From the NCBI GenBank assembly GCA_018398805.1, contig JAGFBZ010003034.1:1-64000 (forward strand): a stretch of DNA of 64,000 bases, in the 5' to 3' direction. Below are positions 21,401-32,951 of the stretch, in pieces. The position numbers and the translations under genes were made by a program. The notes beneath the pieces were generated by a model. That model was not told the DNA's origin. It did not search any database and saw nothing but the letters and a program-made list of their open reading frames with translations. How positions within the stretch are numbered: the stretch's first letter is position 1; each line of letters starts with the position of its first letter. Source of the stretch: Hirundichthys speculiger (taxonomy: Eukaryota; Chordata; Actinopteri; Beloniformes; Exocoetidae).

Positions 21401-24400
21401 AGCGGTAGCGGAGAAATTGGGAAAAACTTTTTTTAATCACTGGTGTGGGAGCATTTTGGTTTTGCTGTTGAATACACTGGCGAGGGAGTGAAAACAGTTA
21501 ACAGAACGCAATCTTCCACCTCCCTAAACCCGCGATCTTACCTGCGTAAGGTCCAGTTGTTACCAGCTGTGCATCTTGGCACAGCTGTACCTTGCACCCC
21601 TAGTTTGTACTATGTATACTATGTATTGTACTATGTATTTTAATGCAGTACATTCCCACTAAATCCCTTTTTCATCATTCATATTTTGAAACTTTCCTGC
21701 ATTTTTAATTGTGACAACTACATTTCATAGGTTTTTCCTCTGTGATGCTGCAGGTAGTGCCAATGCTGAACCCAGATGGTGTGGTGGTGGGCAACTACCG
21801 CTGCTCTCTAGCAGGCAGGGACCTCAACAGAAACTACAAGACCATGCTTAAAGATTCCTTTCCCTGTGTGTGGCACACCAGAAAGATGGTGGAAAGGTGA
21901 GAGAACCTGCACATGCATTGACATAAACTACGGCTTTGCCAGATAACTCTAAACATATAGACTTGATTTTATCTGCTTTTTAAAAAAAAAGATCTTTTGT
22001 TTAAATGATGCTTAAGTCTATTAATTGTTGACCATAGTTTGTTAATGATTTTCTAGCTCTGTTTTTAACACTCCCCAGACTTATGGCTGAAATGGATGTA
22101 GTTCTTTACTGTGATTTTCATGGCCACAGTCGTAAAAACAATGTCTTCATGTATGGCTGTAACAATCAAAGTGATGCTTCCCTCAAACTCCAAGAGAGAG
22201 TGTTTCCACTGATGATGAGCAAGAATGTCAGTAATAAGGTAAACTAGCCATTTGGATGTATATTTTGAGAAATATAGGATTTTCAAATATTATCACAGAC
22301 TTTTAAGGAGTTCTGCGTGTTATTTATCATTTTTTTTAGAGACAATATATTGAGTATTTGTACAGTAATGCTCCAGAAACAACTTCTAAATCACTCTCCC
22401 CCCTAGTTCTCCTTCAGGAGCTGTAAATTCCAAGTGCAGAGGAGCAAGGAGAACACAGGACGAATCGTCATGTGGAGGCTTGGCATCAAAAACAGCTACA
22501 CTATGGAGGCCACCTTTGGAGGCTCCACTCTGGGTGAATGTAAACTCTTTGAATAGGTGCTTAATTGTGTACTTTTGGTAGTATCTTTCAATAGGTTCTC
22601 CAATACCTTTTGCCTTTAGATGATAGGAGAGGAACCCATTTCACGACTGGAGACCTGAGGTCTCTGGGCTTTTATTTTTGCGACACCCTGCTGGACTTCC
22701 GTGACCCCGATCCAACGAAGGTGCGAGATGACAATGTTTTAAACTACAGTTAAAGCATGGACTACATTACTGGGGATCTCCCTTATTCCAGACCTGAATA
22801 TTGTTTTTTTACACTTGAATTTTTAAGTCTGGTATTTAGATGTGATCACTTTGCAAATAATCAGCATTTCATTTTTCAATATTTCATCTGTGATTTTTAT
22901 TTTAGGTCACATACTGTTTGACAGAATTGGCGGTGTTGCTGCAACAGGAGATCAAAGAAAGAATACGCAAAGATTTGGGCACTGACAGTAACATCTCTCT
23001 CTCTGACCTAGAAACAAAGTAACGTAGTAGTTATTTAATAAAATCAAATTCAGATCACACTAGGGAACTATCATTTCTGGAATTTGTCTTTTGCTTTCAC
23101 AGCACCAGTGGATCAAACAGTACAGATTCAGATGGACTTCCAGTTCATTTACTGCACCAGTCACAAACTGTACATCCAGAGGTACACTGACAAATTTAAT
23201 ATCCTGTTGATCATGTGGATGATAACACTTAAGAGTTTATTTTCTTAGAAAATTTAATAAGGTTTTACTCAATGAAAATATATTTTTGATAAAATTTGCT
23301 CACATTTCTCCCTTCCACAGCAAAGTCCAGTAAAGAAGAAAAAGAAACAATTGAAGACTCGTAAAGAAAGGAACAGGCTGCAAAAAGACAGAGTGAGGAC
23401 TAATACAGAGTCAAAGGTCTCCAAAGTACTATAAAAACATATTGTGGGAATAAATTGGGTGAATATGGTTTGTGGTCTAGGGCACTTTGAGTGGTCAACA
23501 AGACTAGAAAAGCACAATATAAATTACCCACATTTACCACTGAAATTACTGGTACTGTTGCTAGTGCTATTACAAATTTCTAGTACAACAATCAATATGA
23601 CTAGTTTCTAGTTCAAAGGATTAATGCTTTACTAGCTTAAAATACGGCTGATGAGTGAATGATATTTGCAGGAGTCTAACAAGCATCATGACAACGGCGT
23701 TAACATGAGCATCCAAGAAAACCCTGTTGGAAGACACAAGAGAAACCTGCAGGTATGAAGCTAAGTGTAAATATGTTTAGCAGACAGAGCCAACCAGCTA
23801 AGAAGAGAGGTTTCATAATCTCTACGTTTCCATGGCATTTAATAATTATTGCTTTCTGAAGCTAAAAGGCCTGGTAAGAAAGAACACAATCTCTTCTCCC
23901 ACCACTAACCCTGGTGAGGTCTGTCAGGGGATGCTGTGGCAGGACTGCAAGCCCACTGAGGTAAGCATGACTTGGACAACACAAAGCCACCTCATTATTC
24001 CATTCTGTTTTATAAGTTGTAACAAACATGTGCTTGGATACAAATTCACCATTTTTTTCATTTATTAATGGAGAAACTTTGCAAATTCCAAATGTTTTCT
24101 TGTACCTAAAACAACAAAACATAATTTCTGATATTGAATTAATTTTTTGGATATGCTCTGAAGATTATATTGTTTTTAGGATGACTGTCTGAAAAAGCCA
24201 AACATCTCATATCAGCATCACAAGACAAAAGTCTGTCCACATCACAATACAAACACAACTATGTCAATTCACTCAAGTAAGGTTTATTTGAAAGTCTTGA
24301 GATAATTCCTGAAGCCTTTGGATCTGTCAGGGTATTGGAAATGTCCCTCTGTATTAATGATCAGCTTGACTTGATTCACAGGAGACCAAGTGATGCATAG

Positions 24401-24954
24401 AAGACAGCTGCTACACCTGAATACTCTCTTTCTACCTCCTCTGAATCTCATGCAGTCCAATCAGCGACAGCATCACTGTACCTCACCCACAGTCCACAGA
24501 GGTTTGTCTCCATGTACTGTTGTTCAAAGCCTCTCAGGTCAGTTCCATCTTGCCTTAAAGCTTAAATGTTTTTATGTATTGACACTTGTCTCACTATTTC
24601 AGGATGGGCACCCTCCATTCCAGCACCCTGCAGGTAAACTTGAAAGGAAAAATTTCATCTTCATCAATTGACACTTCCGTTCAGATTCAGAAGTGTTGGC
24701 TTTTCTGTGGCAGATCTCCCACATCCATGTACGCCCAGATGGTTCCAGAGATTGTTCCAGTAAAGAGCCTGCTAACTGCTTTCACCACAGAAAAGTTCAG
24801 TGGCCGGCGTATCCTCAGAAACAGCAGTTCTGTACAGACCTCAGAACATCATTTTGTGAATTCATCCTCCTCAAACACAGACATAACCACAATCAGACAG
24901 GAGAATGAAAACCAGAGCGATTCCTCTGAAGATGTATTGCAACATCTACAATGA
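18420..24954 (+). CDS. agbl2: Cytosolic carboxypeptidase 2 (AGBL2), 907 aa
   Basis: Nineteen coding exons join in phase into 2724 nt: 18420-18531, 18900-19073, 19287-19394, 19973-20120, 20228-20483, 20656-21057, 21754-21896, 22079-22238, 22407-22533, 22620-22720, 22906-23018, 23103-23181, 23321-23416, 23672-23752, 23862-23960, 24180-24276, 24382-24537, 24603-24633 and 24714-24954. The family is M14 metallocarboxypeptidases that trim C-terminal residues (tyrosine or glutamate chains) from tubulin, acting on axonemes and centrioles. Zinc ligands are visible: HPGE (H366, E369) and the FHGH motif (H462). TMEATF supplies the catalytic Glu (about 535). Subfamily 2 rather than 3 is favoured by [23 protein letters not shown] and the [11 protein letters not shown] stretch. 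A Lys/Arg-rich segment (about 642-673) and a Ser-rich tail follow the catalytic domain. Length fits human AGBL2 (about 900 aa). It converges on tmem17. Confidence 0.93.
19555..19792 (+). repeat. tRNA-derived SINE-like repeat in agbl2 intron 3
   Basis: The stretch has a B-box-like GGTTGGGAGTTTGATCC, the fish SINE phrase CTTGGGCAAGACACTGAACCC, and a LINE-type tail with GCACTATATAAGTGCAGTC. It lies wholly inside an intron. The family assignment is by recollection of common teleost SINEs. Confidence 0.6.
21123..21610. mobile_element. hAT-type non-autonomous transposon in agbl2 intron 6
   Basis: The element at 21131-21602 (472 bp) starts TAGGGATGCAACGGTAC and ends GTACCTTGCACCCCTA, imperfect inverted repeats of the hAT kind. 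It is flanked by 8-bp near-identical direct repeats, GTTTGTAT (21123-21130) and GTTTGTAC (21603-21610), as expected for hAT insertion. No transposase is encoded. Confidence 0.7.
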
Positions 24955-25803
24955 CAAGTTATTTTTCTGTGAGAAGTTTTACAAAGGTTATTTATCCTTT
25001 TTTTTTTTTTTTACAAAATGGAAAACAAATGTTTTTTAAACCATCAGTTTGCCAACTTGGCAGTGTTGTGGAATAAATATTAGCTCACCGCTGCTACTAT
25101 ATCATTTTATTTTGTTTCAGTATCAGAGTTGAGATATTAACTATTTAGTGGGAAAAAATGCAATCCTTAGTCAGAATCAGTAGACTTCAAGCATCTCAGC
25201 CAGTGAATAAAGATGCACAAGATGCAGTGGCCACAACACCACCATCAGTCTTCCCAGTCAAACATTTATACACTGAGAACTATAATCTGATTCCATCTCT
25301 ATTGTTCAGCAACTGGTCTGTTTGACAATAGATCCCTGAGGGGGAGAGGAATACTGTTATTGCAGATAACAATTAGAGAAGTAAAGCTCACTAGAGATTT
25401 GTTTAACATATAAATGCTTGATATAATCATTTATCAATCAGAAAAATGTAAGCAGCTCTCGACCCAAGTTTACAAGCAGTACACCCTTTTTTTCATTTCA
25501 ACTCTCAGTTTTAAGTTGTGGCTGATCACTGTTTCCTTGAATTTTTTTTTTACAATGTTAACAATTTCACAATGTTTCTAACATATTTTGCTGTCACAAA
25601 AATAAATGATCAGTATAATAGCAGCTTAATAAATGAAACACGGGGTGTGACATTTACATTTTTATTAACCACAAAATTACACACAAAAAATGTAGACATA
25701 CAAAAATAAATATGTAAAAACATTTTTCGCTATCTGAATCTGGAAGGTTACAAGTAAGAATACAGCCTGGAGAACCAAGATGTGAACATTAGAACATCAG
25801 AGT
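24955..25803. other. Convergent 3' regions of agbl2 and tmem17
   Basis: It contains the presumed 3' untranslated regions of the two genes. AATAAATA at about 25072 can serve agbl2. TTTATT-type motifs near 25660-25715 can serve tmem17 on the other strand. No further gene is seen. Confidence 0.5.
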
Positions 25804-28800
25804 TCAGTCAAACTGGCGAAGGTGAAACTGGCTTTCTGTGTGTCTGACCATGTCCCTCAGTGCAACAAATCCATATAGAGCCTGTATCATTAAGGAGTAC
25901 AAACAAAGCCCATTCAGCTAGTCATGATGATATCTATATAACATGCACAACATTTTCAAATAAATGTGGACTCAGACCAACTTGTAAAATAATTTAATCA
26001 TACCTGTGTGAGTATGAATATGCCAAGAACTATGTGAACAGCCCTCTCCAAGGGCTGTATGAGAATGGCTTCATTAAAGAGCTGAAAGAGGATCAGTGGA
26101 AACTGCAGAAGAATACTCAACAGCCAAAAGCCGGCCAACTCAGCAACCTGTAACAAACACACAAAGTAAATCCAACACAATCTCTGCACTGGCATCAGTG
26201 ATGGTTTACATCAACTATGCTAGTCTGAGATGTCTCACCTTTTCTTGCAGGTTCCCAGCATAACCAAGATAGAGTCTGATGGCTTCAATCAGAGTCATCA
26301 GTAGAAGAACAGTCACAAGGATGAACTTGTAGTAGTCTGGCAAAGCAGGATACTGGTAGAATAAAAGCAGTGGAGTTTAAAAAAAGTTTTTATGTCCTTA
26401 ACTAATTTTCAGTATTTTTATTCAATATTCTTGTTGTTGTAATATATGCCATTACGATCTTTGCATATCCACTGATTACTGAAAAGACTTGGCTTTAAAC
26501 TATTTTGGATAAGTATTAATTTTGTTGTTGCAAACTTAAGTCCATCTGAACCACTGGCAACCCTTCTGAGTTCAATTTAGGATTAACAAAAGTAGTCAGC
26601 AGTGAATGTGAATGGCTTGCTGAAGCCTACCAGACACACTTCAGTTCAATTCAAAAATACTTTATTGATCTCTGAAGGCAAATTAAATATTTGCAGTAAA
26701 TGTCATGATTTAAGTCTCTTCAATTATTCATTATAGATGGCTACTGCTGTGGGAAGGAAGGATCTGTAGTGCTCTGTGTTGCCGCAGATGTGAAAAAGCC
26801 TCTGATTGAAGACACTGCTCAGAACACACTCAGAACTATCCATGATGTTCTTCATTTTATAAAGTATCCTCTTTTGCAGAATCAGGCTCTAGATGCTCCA
26901 GAACAGTTTTTTCACCTTTTTTAAAGTCACTTTTTTCAGCTTTTTTTAAAAGTCACTGGCTCAGATGCTGCTCCCCAAACAAATGACTGTAGATTAGATT
27001 GAACTCTCCACAACAGACTCATAGAAGTTATGCAATATCTTGCTGCAAACACTGAAGGACCTAAGCTTCCTTAAGTAAAGTCTGCATCTTTACTTAAGTG
27101 TTGCGTCTCTAGTCCCTCTGTTGTCTAGGTGAACACCGAGGTATTTATCCCCCTCCACTACCTCCACTTCTTCTCCCATGTTGGAAATCCATCCATCCAT
27201 TATCCATACCTGTTTAGTCCAATCTAGGGTCACAGGGATCTGCTGGAGCCTATCCCAGCTCTGTTTGGGCGAAGGGCAGGGGTACACCCTGGACAGGTCG
27301 CCAGTGGGGCTGGCTACATTCTTGCCAACCAATCTTGGTGCAGTTATCTGTAAGACAAGCCTCCTCCATTTTCAACCCAGACAGGTGACCATCTACCTGC
27401 CAGAGGTGCGCAATATCTCTATGGATTACATCAACCTGCTCATTTTTCAACCCCAATGTTTTCAGTGAGGATGAAGATGATGCTCAGTTGGATGTCTTTA
27501 ACAATCCCACTGCAAGCCCCACTGGAGCAGCTGTTAGTGGGTCTGACCAAAACCAGGATGCAGTATTGACAGCCCAATACACAGTTCCCACCACATGGGC
27601 AGGGCCACATGTAGACAATTGTGGGAGGAAGCCGGAGTACCCGGAGAAAACCCACGCAATCACGGGGAGAACATTCTCCACACAGAAAGGCCCCCACCGA
27701 GGTTCAAACTAGCTCTTGCTGTGAGGCAACAGTCTCCCATGATGGAAATGCTTGACTGCCTTATTACTGACGCTTGTAAAATCCATTATCATCTCCTCTG
27801 TCTTGTTGAGATAAAATGATTGTTCCCACACCACGTCACAAAGCGGTCCACCACCTGTCTGTACTCAGTCTCTTGTCCATCACTGATACACCCCACAACT
27901 GCAGAGTCATCTGATTATTTCTGCACATGGCAGGACTCCGACTGGTACTGGAAGTCTGAGGTCTACAGAGTGTGCTGTGCTGCTGACCACCTGGTCAGAC
28001 ACACAAACTGTGGTCTGTTTGTCAAGTAGTCAGAAATCCAGGTGGCTGTGAAGGCATCCACAGTCCCTTGGACCCAATTTGACCCCTGAATAGGGTCAAA
28101 TTTCAGACTATTAATGCTGATGTCCTTGCTAAAGCCAGCATGTAATCCAGCCAATAATAAAGCTAGTGCTGCCAACTGAAGGGCTGATAGTGGTAAATGA
28201 AACAGCAACTATTCATTAGGCCGAGGTGACACCCTTTACATCTAATCCAGCAACTCACTGGATCAGCTACTGAAACAGCTCAACTGGGCACAAACTGAGA
28301 TTAGTGCCTCATTAGCACAGTCTTGCTGTCAGGAGCATGTGCCTAGAGATTACTATTTACATAAAGTATTCATGAGAAACTCAATCTGCTGGAAATGTGT
28401 TTCATGAATTTCATTATTTCGCCATTATACATTTCACTTGCATGGTGATACGCTGGGGGAATATTTTTTCAAATCATATTTTATAAAGGTAAAATGTCTT
28501 TCTCTCCTCTCTCTTTCACTCACCTCCTGCCTTTCCATCTTACCTTTAGCTGAAGCATCACAGTTTCACTGATCCACCACCAGGGGAAGAACCACATGTT
28601 AAAGTACAAAGACATCTGGAGCTGGAGGCTGGACAGAACACGTTTGTCTGAAACCATAAAAGCAACACAACATTTATGTTATATTTTATCACCTAAATTC
28701 AGTTTGAGCAACTACAAAGACTACATCGAGACAAACGCTGCACATAATGCACCACAAGTTACGCTACGACAGCCATGTTAGCATCGATGCTAATTCGTGT

Positions 28801-28939
28801 TTCAGCTTCAGTGTTTGTTTTTACCGTGAAGCAAAAACGTGTTTTCGTTTTTGGAGAACGGCTCAGTCGGTCTGTGGTCAAACAAAACATTGCGAGAAAA
28901 GTCTTCTAAGCGCTTCCTAAAAGCATCCGGAAGATCCAT
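25804..28939 (-). CDS. tmem17: Transmembrane protein 17 (TMEM17), ciliary transition zone, 184 aa
   Basis: Five exons on the minus strand (28939-28825, 28647-28544, 26352-26239, 26147-26004, 25881-25804) join in phase to 555 nt. TMEM17 is a membrane component of the MKS module at the ciliary transition zone that controls which membrane proteins enter the cilium. Recognised family blocks are SLQLQMSLYFN, PDYYKFILVTV, LIEAIRLYLGYAGNLQEKV and ELAGFWLLSILLQFPL. Four hydrophobic segments are visible. The start follows CCAG at 28940 and gives a MDLPD N-terminus like other vertebrate copies (human about 198 aa). Intron 2 (about 2.2 kb) is filled by a nested repeat. Which fish paralogue this is cannot be told here. 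Confidence 0.92.
26650..28210 (-). mobile_element. LINE reverse-transcriptase remnant, minus strand, interrupted
   Basis: Read on the minus strand, two blocks of one non-LTR element are visible. 28210-27740 contains a degraded TNRPQFVCL-type thumb region and a damaged YxDD region. 27175-26650 resumes with GEEVEVVEGDKYLGVHLDN, followed by the C-terminal RT tail and a TTTATTGATCT 3' end. The same blocks occur in the better-preserved copy at 42270-43765. It is broken by the repeat at 27183-27735, has many stops and is 5'-truncated. It belongs to the L2/CR1-like group judging by its tail. Confidence 0.65.
27183..27735 (+). repeat. ATCCATCC-tailed fish repeat inserted in the LINE
   Basis: It starts at AATCCATCCATCCATTATCC, then GGGTCACAGGGATCTGCTGG and a CACCCTGGACAGGTCGCCAG phrase, and ends with TGGGAGGAAGCCGGAGTACC ... 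GGGGAGAAC. It is the same family as 61045-61425. Between the two halves (about 27345-27590) lies a block with a different composition and two overlapping open frames that the usual repeat lacks. Confidence 0.6.
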
Positions 28940-29384
28940 CTGGTAAGATACGCTGTTCTAAAAGCAACATAAACGGAGAAAAAAAGACGAGAAAAAACTC
29001 CACCTCTTCCTCACTGTGAGGACATAGAACGCTGCCGTCGTTTCCATGGATACCAGAGAACGCTCGCGCTTACAGTCATATACTAACAATTTCACTTAAT
29101 AATACACACGTTTAATAGTAGCATAATTAAGGTTGTATCTTAAATATGCTACTATTATCGACGGCACTGAAAACGCACATTTCAAAATGAGCACCAATTT
29201 GGAAACTTCGCAGGTGAAACATTAACTCATGATTGTAAAATTTAACATTTAAACAATGTTACATAGTTTAATTGTTTCTAAACTTTCCACTCTATCCCTC
29301 CCCTTTAAATGGTTTAAATAAAAAAAAAAACAAAGGAAGTCACTCCCACTTTTTTTTTCTTTTTTTTATCAGTAATGGTTTCAG

Positions 29385-29399
29385 GGAAAGTGAAAGTTA
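29385..29399 (+). promoter_or_regulatory. ISRE-like site upstream of first TRIM gene
   Basis: GGAAAGTGAAAGTTA lies about 20 bases before the ATG at 29418 and fits the interferon-stimulated response element pattern GAAANNGAAA. The surrounding context (AGGAAGTCACTCCCA upstream) is partly shared with the second TRIM gene's promoter. It implies induction by interferon through ISGF3/IRF factors; this is inferred from the motif only. Confidence 0.5.
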
Positions 29400-29417
29400 C
29401 AGGGTGCTGTGAAGAAG

Positions 29418-31538
29418 ATGGCTGAAAGTTGCGACGCACCACATTCTTTGTCGTGCTCTATATGCTTGGAGCTGCTGAAGAGCCCCGTGACTCTCCACTG
29501 CGGCCACAGCTACTGCATGGGCTGCGTAAACGGTTACTGGGACCAGGAGGACCAGAAAGGTGTTTACAGCTGTCCGCAGTGTAGAACCCACTTCATCCCA
29601 AGACCTGTGCTGAACAAGAATACACTGCTGGTTGGTTTGTTGGAAAACATGAGAGAGACGGAACAAGCCACTGGCCCCGGGACAGCTGAAGGTCCAGGAG
29701 ACGTGGAGTGTGATTTCTGCACCGTGAAGAAGCTGAATGCTGTCAAGTCTTGCTTGGTGTGTCTGGCCTCTTACTGTGCCACACACCTGCAGCCACACTA
29801 TGAGTCAGCTGCTTTCCAAAGGCACAAGTTAGTGGAAGTGTCCGCCTCCTTACAGGAGAAAATCTGCTCCAAGCACGACAAGCTGCTTGAAGTGTATTGT
29901 CACACTGATGACCAGTGCATTTGTCTGCTCTGTGTGATGGATGAGCACAAAGGCCATGATACCGTCTCAGCTGCTGCAGCAAGAAAAGAAAAACAAGTAA
30001 GGATATTTATTTTTGGTCAGTTTTTTTCTTTTTAAGTTGGTAAAAAAAAAAAAAAAACATAGTTTTGCAGAACACAGTTCCCAACAACAGTGAATATCTT
30101 TTAACTTTCAGCAACAAGTTGGAAAAAAGAAGCAAAAATACCAGAAAGGAATTCAGGAAAAGGAGAAGCAGTTGCGAGTGCTGGGACAGAAAATGAAAGC
30201 AATGCAGGTAGCTTGTTTTTTGTTTTTTTTTATTATTGCTTACATATCAATGCAATTAATGTGTGAGTTATACACCTGTTTTCTGTAAAGTAATTCCCTA
30301 TTTTCCCCTTTTTTTCAATTACTATAAGAGTTCTAGAGATGCAGCGCTTGATCAAAATGAGAAGGCCTATGCTGAAATTGTCATGATAGCTGACAAAAGG
30401 CACTCTGTTGTAAGGGAGCTGATCAGAGATTGGGAGATGGCAGCAGTGAGTCAAGCTGAGGCATTTAAAGATGGGCTTGAAAGGGAGATCAGGGATCTGA
30501 GGAAGAGAGAGGATGAACTGAAACAACTCTCTCTGACTGATGACCATATTCATTTCCTCCAGGTATGAATGCAGACAGATACACAACTTAAAGTAATATG
30601 TAGAACTGCAGTTTATGTTGTCTTCTCTTTTCACTCTTTTACAGCACTGCAAGCCCCTTTTTGACTTAACAGAACCTGGAGCCTCCTCTGATTTAATCCC
30701 CCAACTGCACACTTCTTTTGACTTTGTTACAAGAGCTGTTTCAGACTTGACAGAAAAAATGGAAAGCATGACAAAGTCAATTGAAGAAGTATGTGTGAAG
30801 AGTAAGTCTTAACAACATAAGCAATGCATTTGAATGCATGTACTTCAACACTGTTCGAATGATTGTCCTGATTTCTGTGTTTAGCTGAAGTTGACCTGGA
30901 TCCAAAGACCAGACAGGAGTTTTTCATCTGTGAGTTGTTGCTGTGACACACATTTTTTTTGATTAAGCTTCAATGCTTTAGCAGTGATTAGTGAAGAAAT
31001 TCTTTCTAACGTTTCAGATTTCTGCGGTCTCAGTTTGGATCCCAACACCGCATCTGAGAACCTGTTGCTGTCTGAAGGAAACAAAAGGGTAACCTGGATT
31101 AAAAAAGCACAGAAGTACCCGTTCCACCCAGAAAGATTCATCAAATATGATCAAGTTTTGTGCTCTGAGAGTTTAAACACAATTAGCTACTGGGAGATTC
31201 AGTGGAAGGGGCCCAGGGTTGAAGTTGCTGTGTGCTATAAAGGGTCAAAGTTGGAAGAAAACTGCTTTGGATACACTGACCAGTCCTGGTGCATTTCCCT
31301 TTCAAATTCAGGATGCTCTTTTTGGCACAATGGAGTAAAAACCAGAATACGTGTCCCCTGTTCTTCTATAGTGGGTGTGTATCTGAACCACAAGGTGGGG
31401 AGTCTTTTCTTTTACAGTGTGTCTGATTGTGGTCAGATGGTGCTCCTTCACAAAGTTCAGACCACATTCTCCCAGCCTTTGTACCCTGGCTTCACAGTCC
31501 CCAGAGGATCCTCTGTTAAAATAATCACACCAGAGTGA
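29418..31538 (+). CDS. TRIM E3 ubiquitin ligase A (RING-B-box-coiled coil-PRY-SPRY), 543 aa
   Basis: Six exons (29418-29996, 30112-30207, 30329-30562, 30645-30801, 30885-30929, 31018-31538) close in phase to 1632 nt. The RING finger spans about residues 13-57 (CSIC ... CGHSYC ... CPQC). A zinc-binding block with CDFC and CLVC follows, then a B-box 2 with CSKHD ... YC ... CLLC ... H ... H at about 150-190. A coiled coil is encoded by exons 2-4, and PRY-SPRY by exon 6 (about 372-543, with YWEIQW and FYSVSD). This layout is that of fish TRIM25/TRIM16-like and finTRIM proteins, which ubiquitinate partners in antiviral signalling; the SPRY domain sets the target. Orthology to one named human TRIM is not claimed. 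It sits head-to-tail with a paralogue. Confidence 0.88.
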
Positions 31539-32000
31539 TTATCCTGTCTGAGGATCTAACTGAGTCATTATACTAACTGAGGATAACTTACTAATTAAAA
31601 TCAGTCTGTAGCTGTGCAGGTTAAAAATTAGTCTTGAAAAACTGCTAGTTAGTCACCTTGACGGTACTCCCTTGGTTTATGTTCCTATTATTTTTGTAAA
31701 TAATTGTTTTTGCAAGGCCAAAGATATACAGCCAATGTAAAGTGTTGACCATTTAATGGTGAACTAAAATAAACGCACTCTCTGTTGGACAAATGTGTGA
31801 ATTGTGGGTCTCATATCAGTCAGCGTATCTCCACACAGCAATGTTCTAGGTACTCCGGTTTCCTCCCACAGTCAAAAAACAGGCTGATTGGTAATACTAG
31901 ATCTGACTATAGGCTCCATATACATTAACTGTGATGTAACTTACTACATAGTGGGTCGAATAAATAAATCTATCTAGTAAACATGTCTGTCCATGTGTGC

Positions 32001-32031
<31 letters not shown>

Positions 32032-32810
32032 TAACTGTGTGTCACAGTGAGCGAAAGCTGCTTTGGCTGTAAAAACACCTTGAGCAGTTCCTGGACTAGA
32101 AAGACGCTGTATAAATACATTGCTGTTGTTATAGTATTACCAGTTAGCTTAAACAGCATGTTTTCAGACTGTGGGAGGAAACCGGAGTACATGCAAACAA
32201 ACTCACACGTCACAAGTACACAAGAACATAAGTACAGACAAGTACAGTAACTGAGAAACTGCCTTTTTCTACTATCATGGCTCTAGGCCGCTGTCCCCCT
32301 ATCCAGATCCTCCATGGCTGAATGAATGGGTTTTATTATCACTGAGCCAGCGTCCCAACACAGCGAATGGCTGCTGTCCTACATGTTTTAAACCTGATTT
32401 AAAAGAATGGATCACCATCATCTTGTCATTAAGGTCTGTCTGTCAAGTCTGTTATTGACCATTTCATCTGGATCAGATGCGTTGGAGCAGGGAAACATTT
32501 AAATCATGAGAACAGTGGCCCTCAGGGATCTGGATTGGGGAACACTGCTTGAGGTACTTGACCAGTTGAAAAGCATTTAAGCTAATATGCTTATTTTCAG
32601 GCAGAGCATTTCCTCATGATTCGTAGTATTTTTCATTCAGAAATAATGACAGATTTCTGTAGTTATACTGGATACAAAATAGCTCCACAGATATCAGAGA
32701 TTAAAATTAGATGACTGAAAATGAGCACAGTATGGACACAGTAACCATGACTTAACAAGTTACCTTGTAAACATTTGTCAAGATTAAACTGGTACAAATA
32801 AAACTCTAAA
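31539..32810. repeat. Intergenic stretch between the TRIM genes, with repeat fragments
   Basis: The 3' region of the first TRIM gene has an AATAAA-like signal near 31768. From about 31850 to 32220 there are broken pieces of the ATCCATCC-type repeat (CTCCGGTTTCCTCCCACAGTC, later CTGTGGGAGGAAACCGGAGTAC) and a SINE-like phrase CTAGAAAGACGCTGTATAAA, plus a (GA)n tract at about 32008-32029. No gene is seen in the rest. Confidence 0.55.
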
Positions 32811-32927
32811 CTTTCACTTCTACTTTTTTTTTCTTCCACTTTAAGAAAAGTGAAATAGTTTGAGGTCCCTCCCACTAAGAACAAACTGTCAGGAAGCCAC
32901 TCCTCAGGTAGGAAAGCTGAAAGTAAC
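32811..32927 (+). promoter_or_regulatory. ISRE-like sites upstream of second TRIM gene
   Basis: Three GAAA-repeat sites precede the ATG at 32952: AACTTTCACTTC on the plus strand at about 32809-32820 (GAAGTGAAAGTT on the other strand), AGAAAAGTGAAAT at about 32844-32855, and GGAAAGCTGAAAGTAAC at 32911-32927. The last corresponds in position and sequence to GGAAAGTGAAAGTTAC in the first TRIM promoter, so the promoter probably duplicated with the gene. Confidence 0.5.
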
Positions 32928-32951
32928 TGCGTCAGTTTGAGCGGGAAGAAA

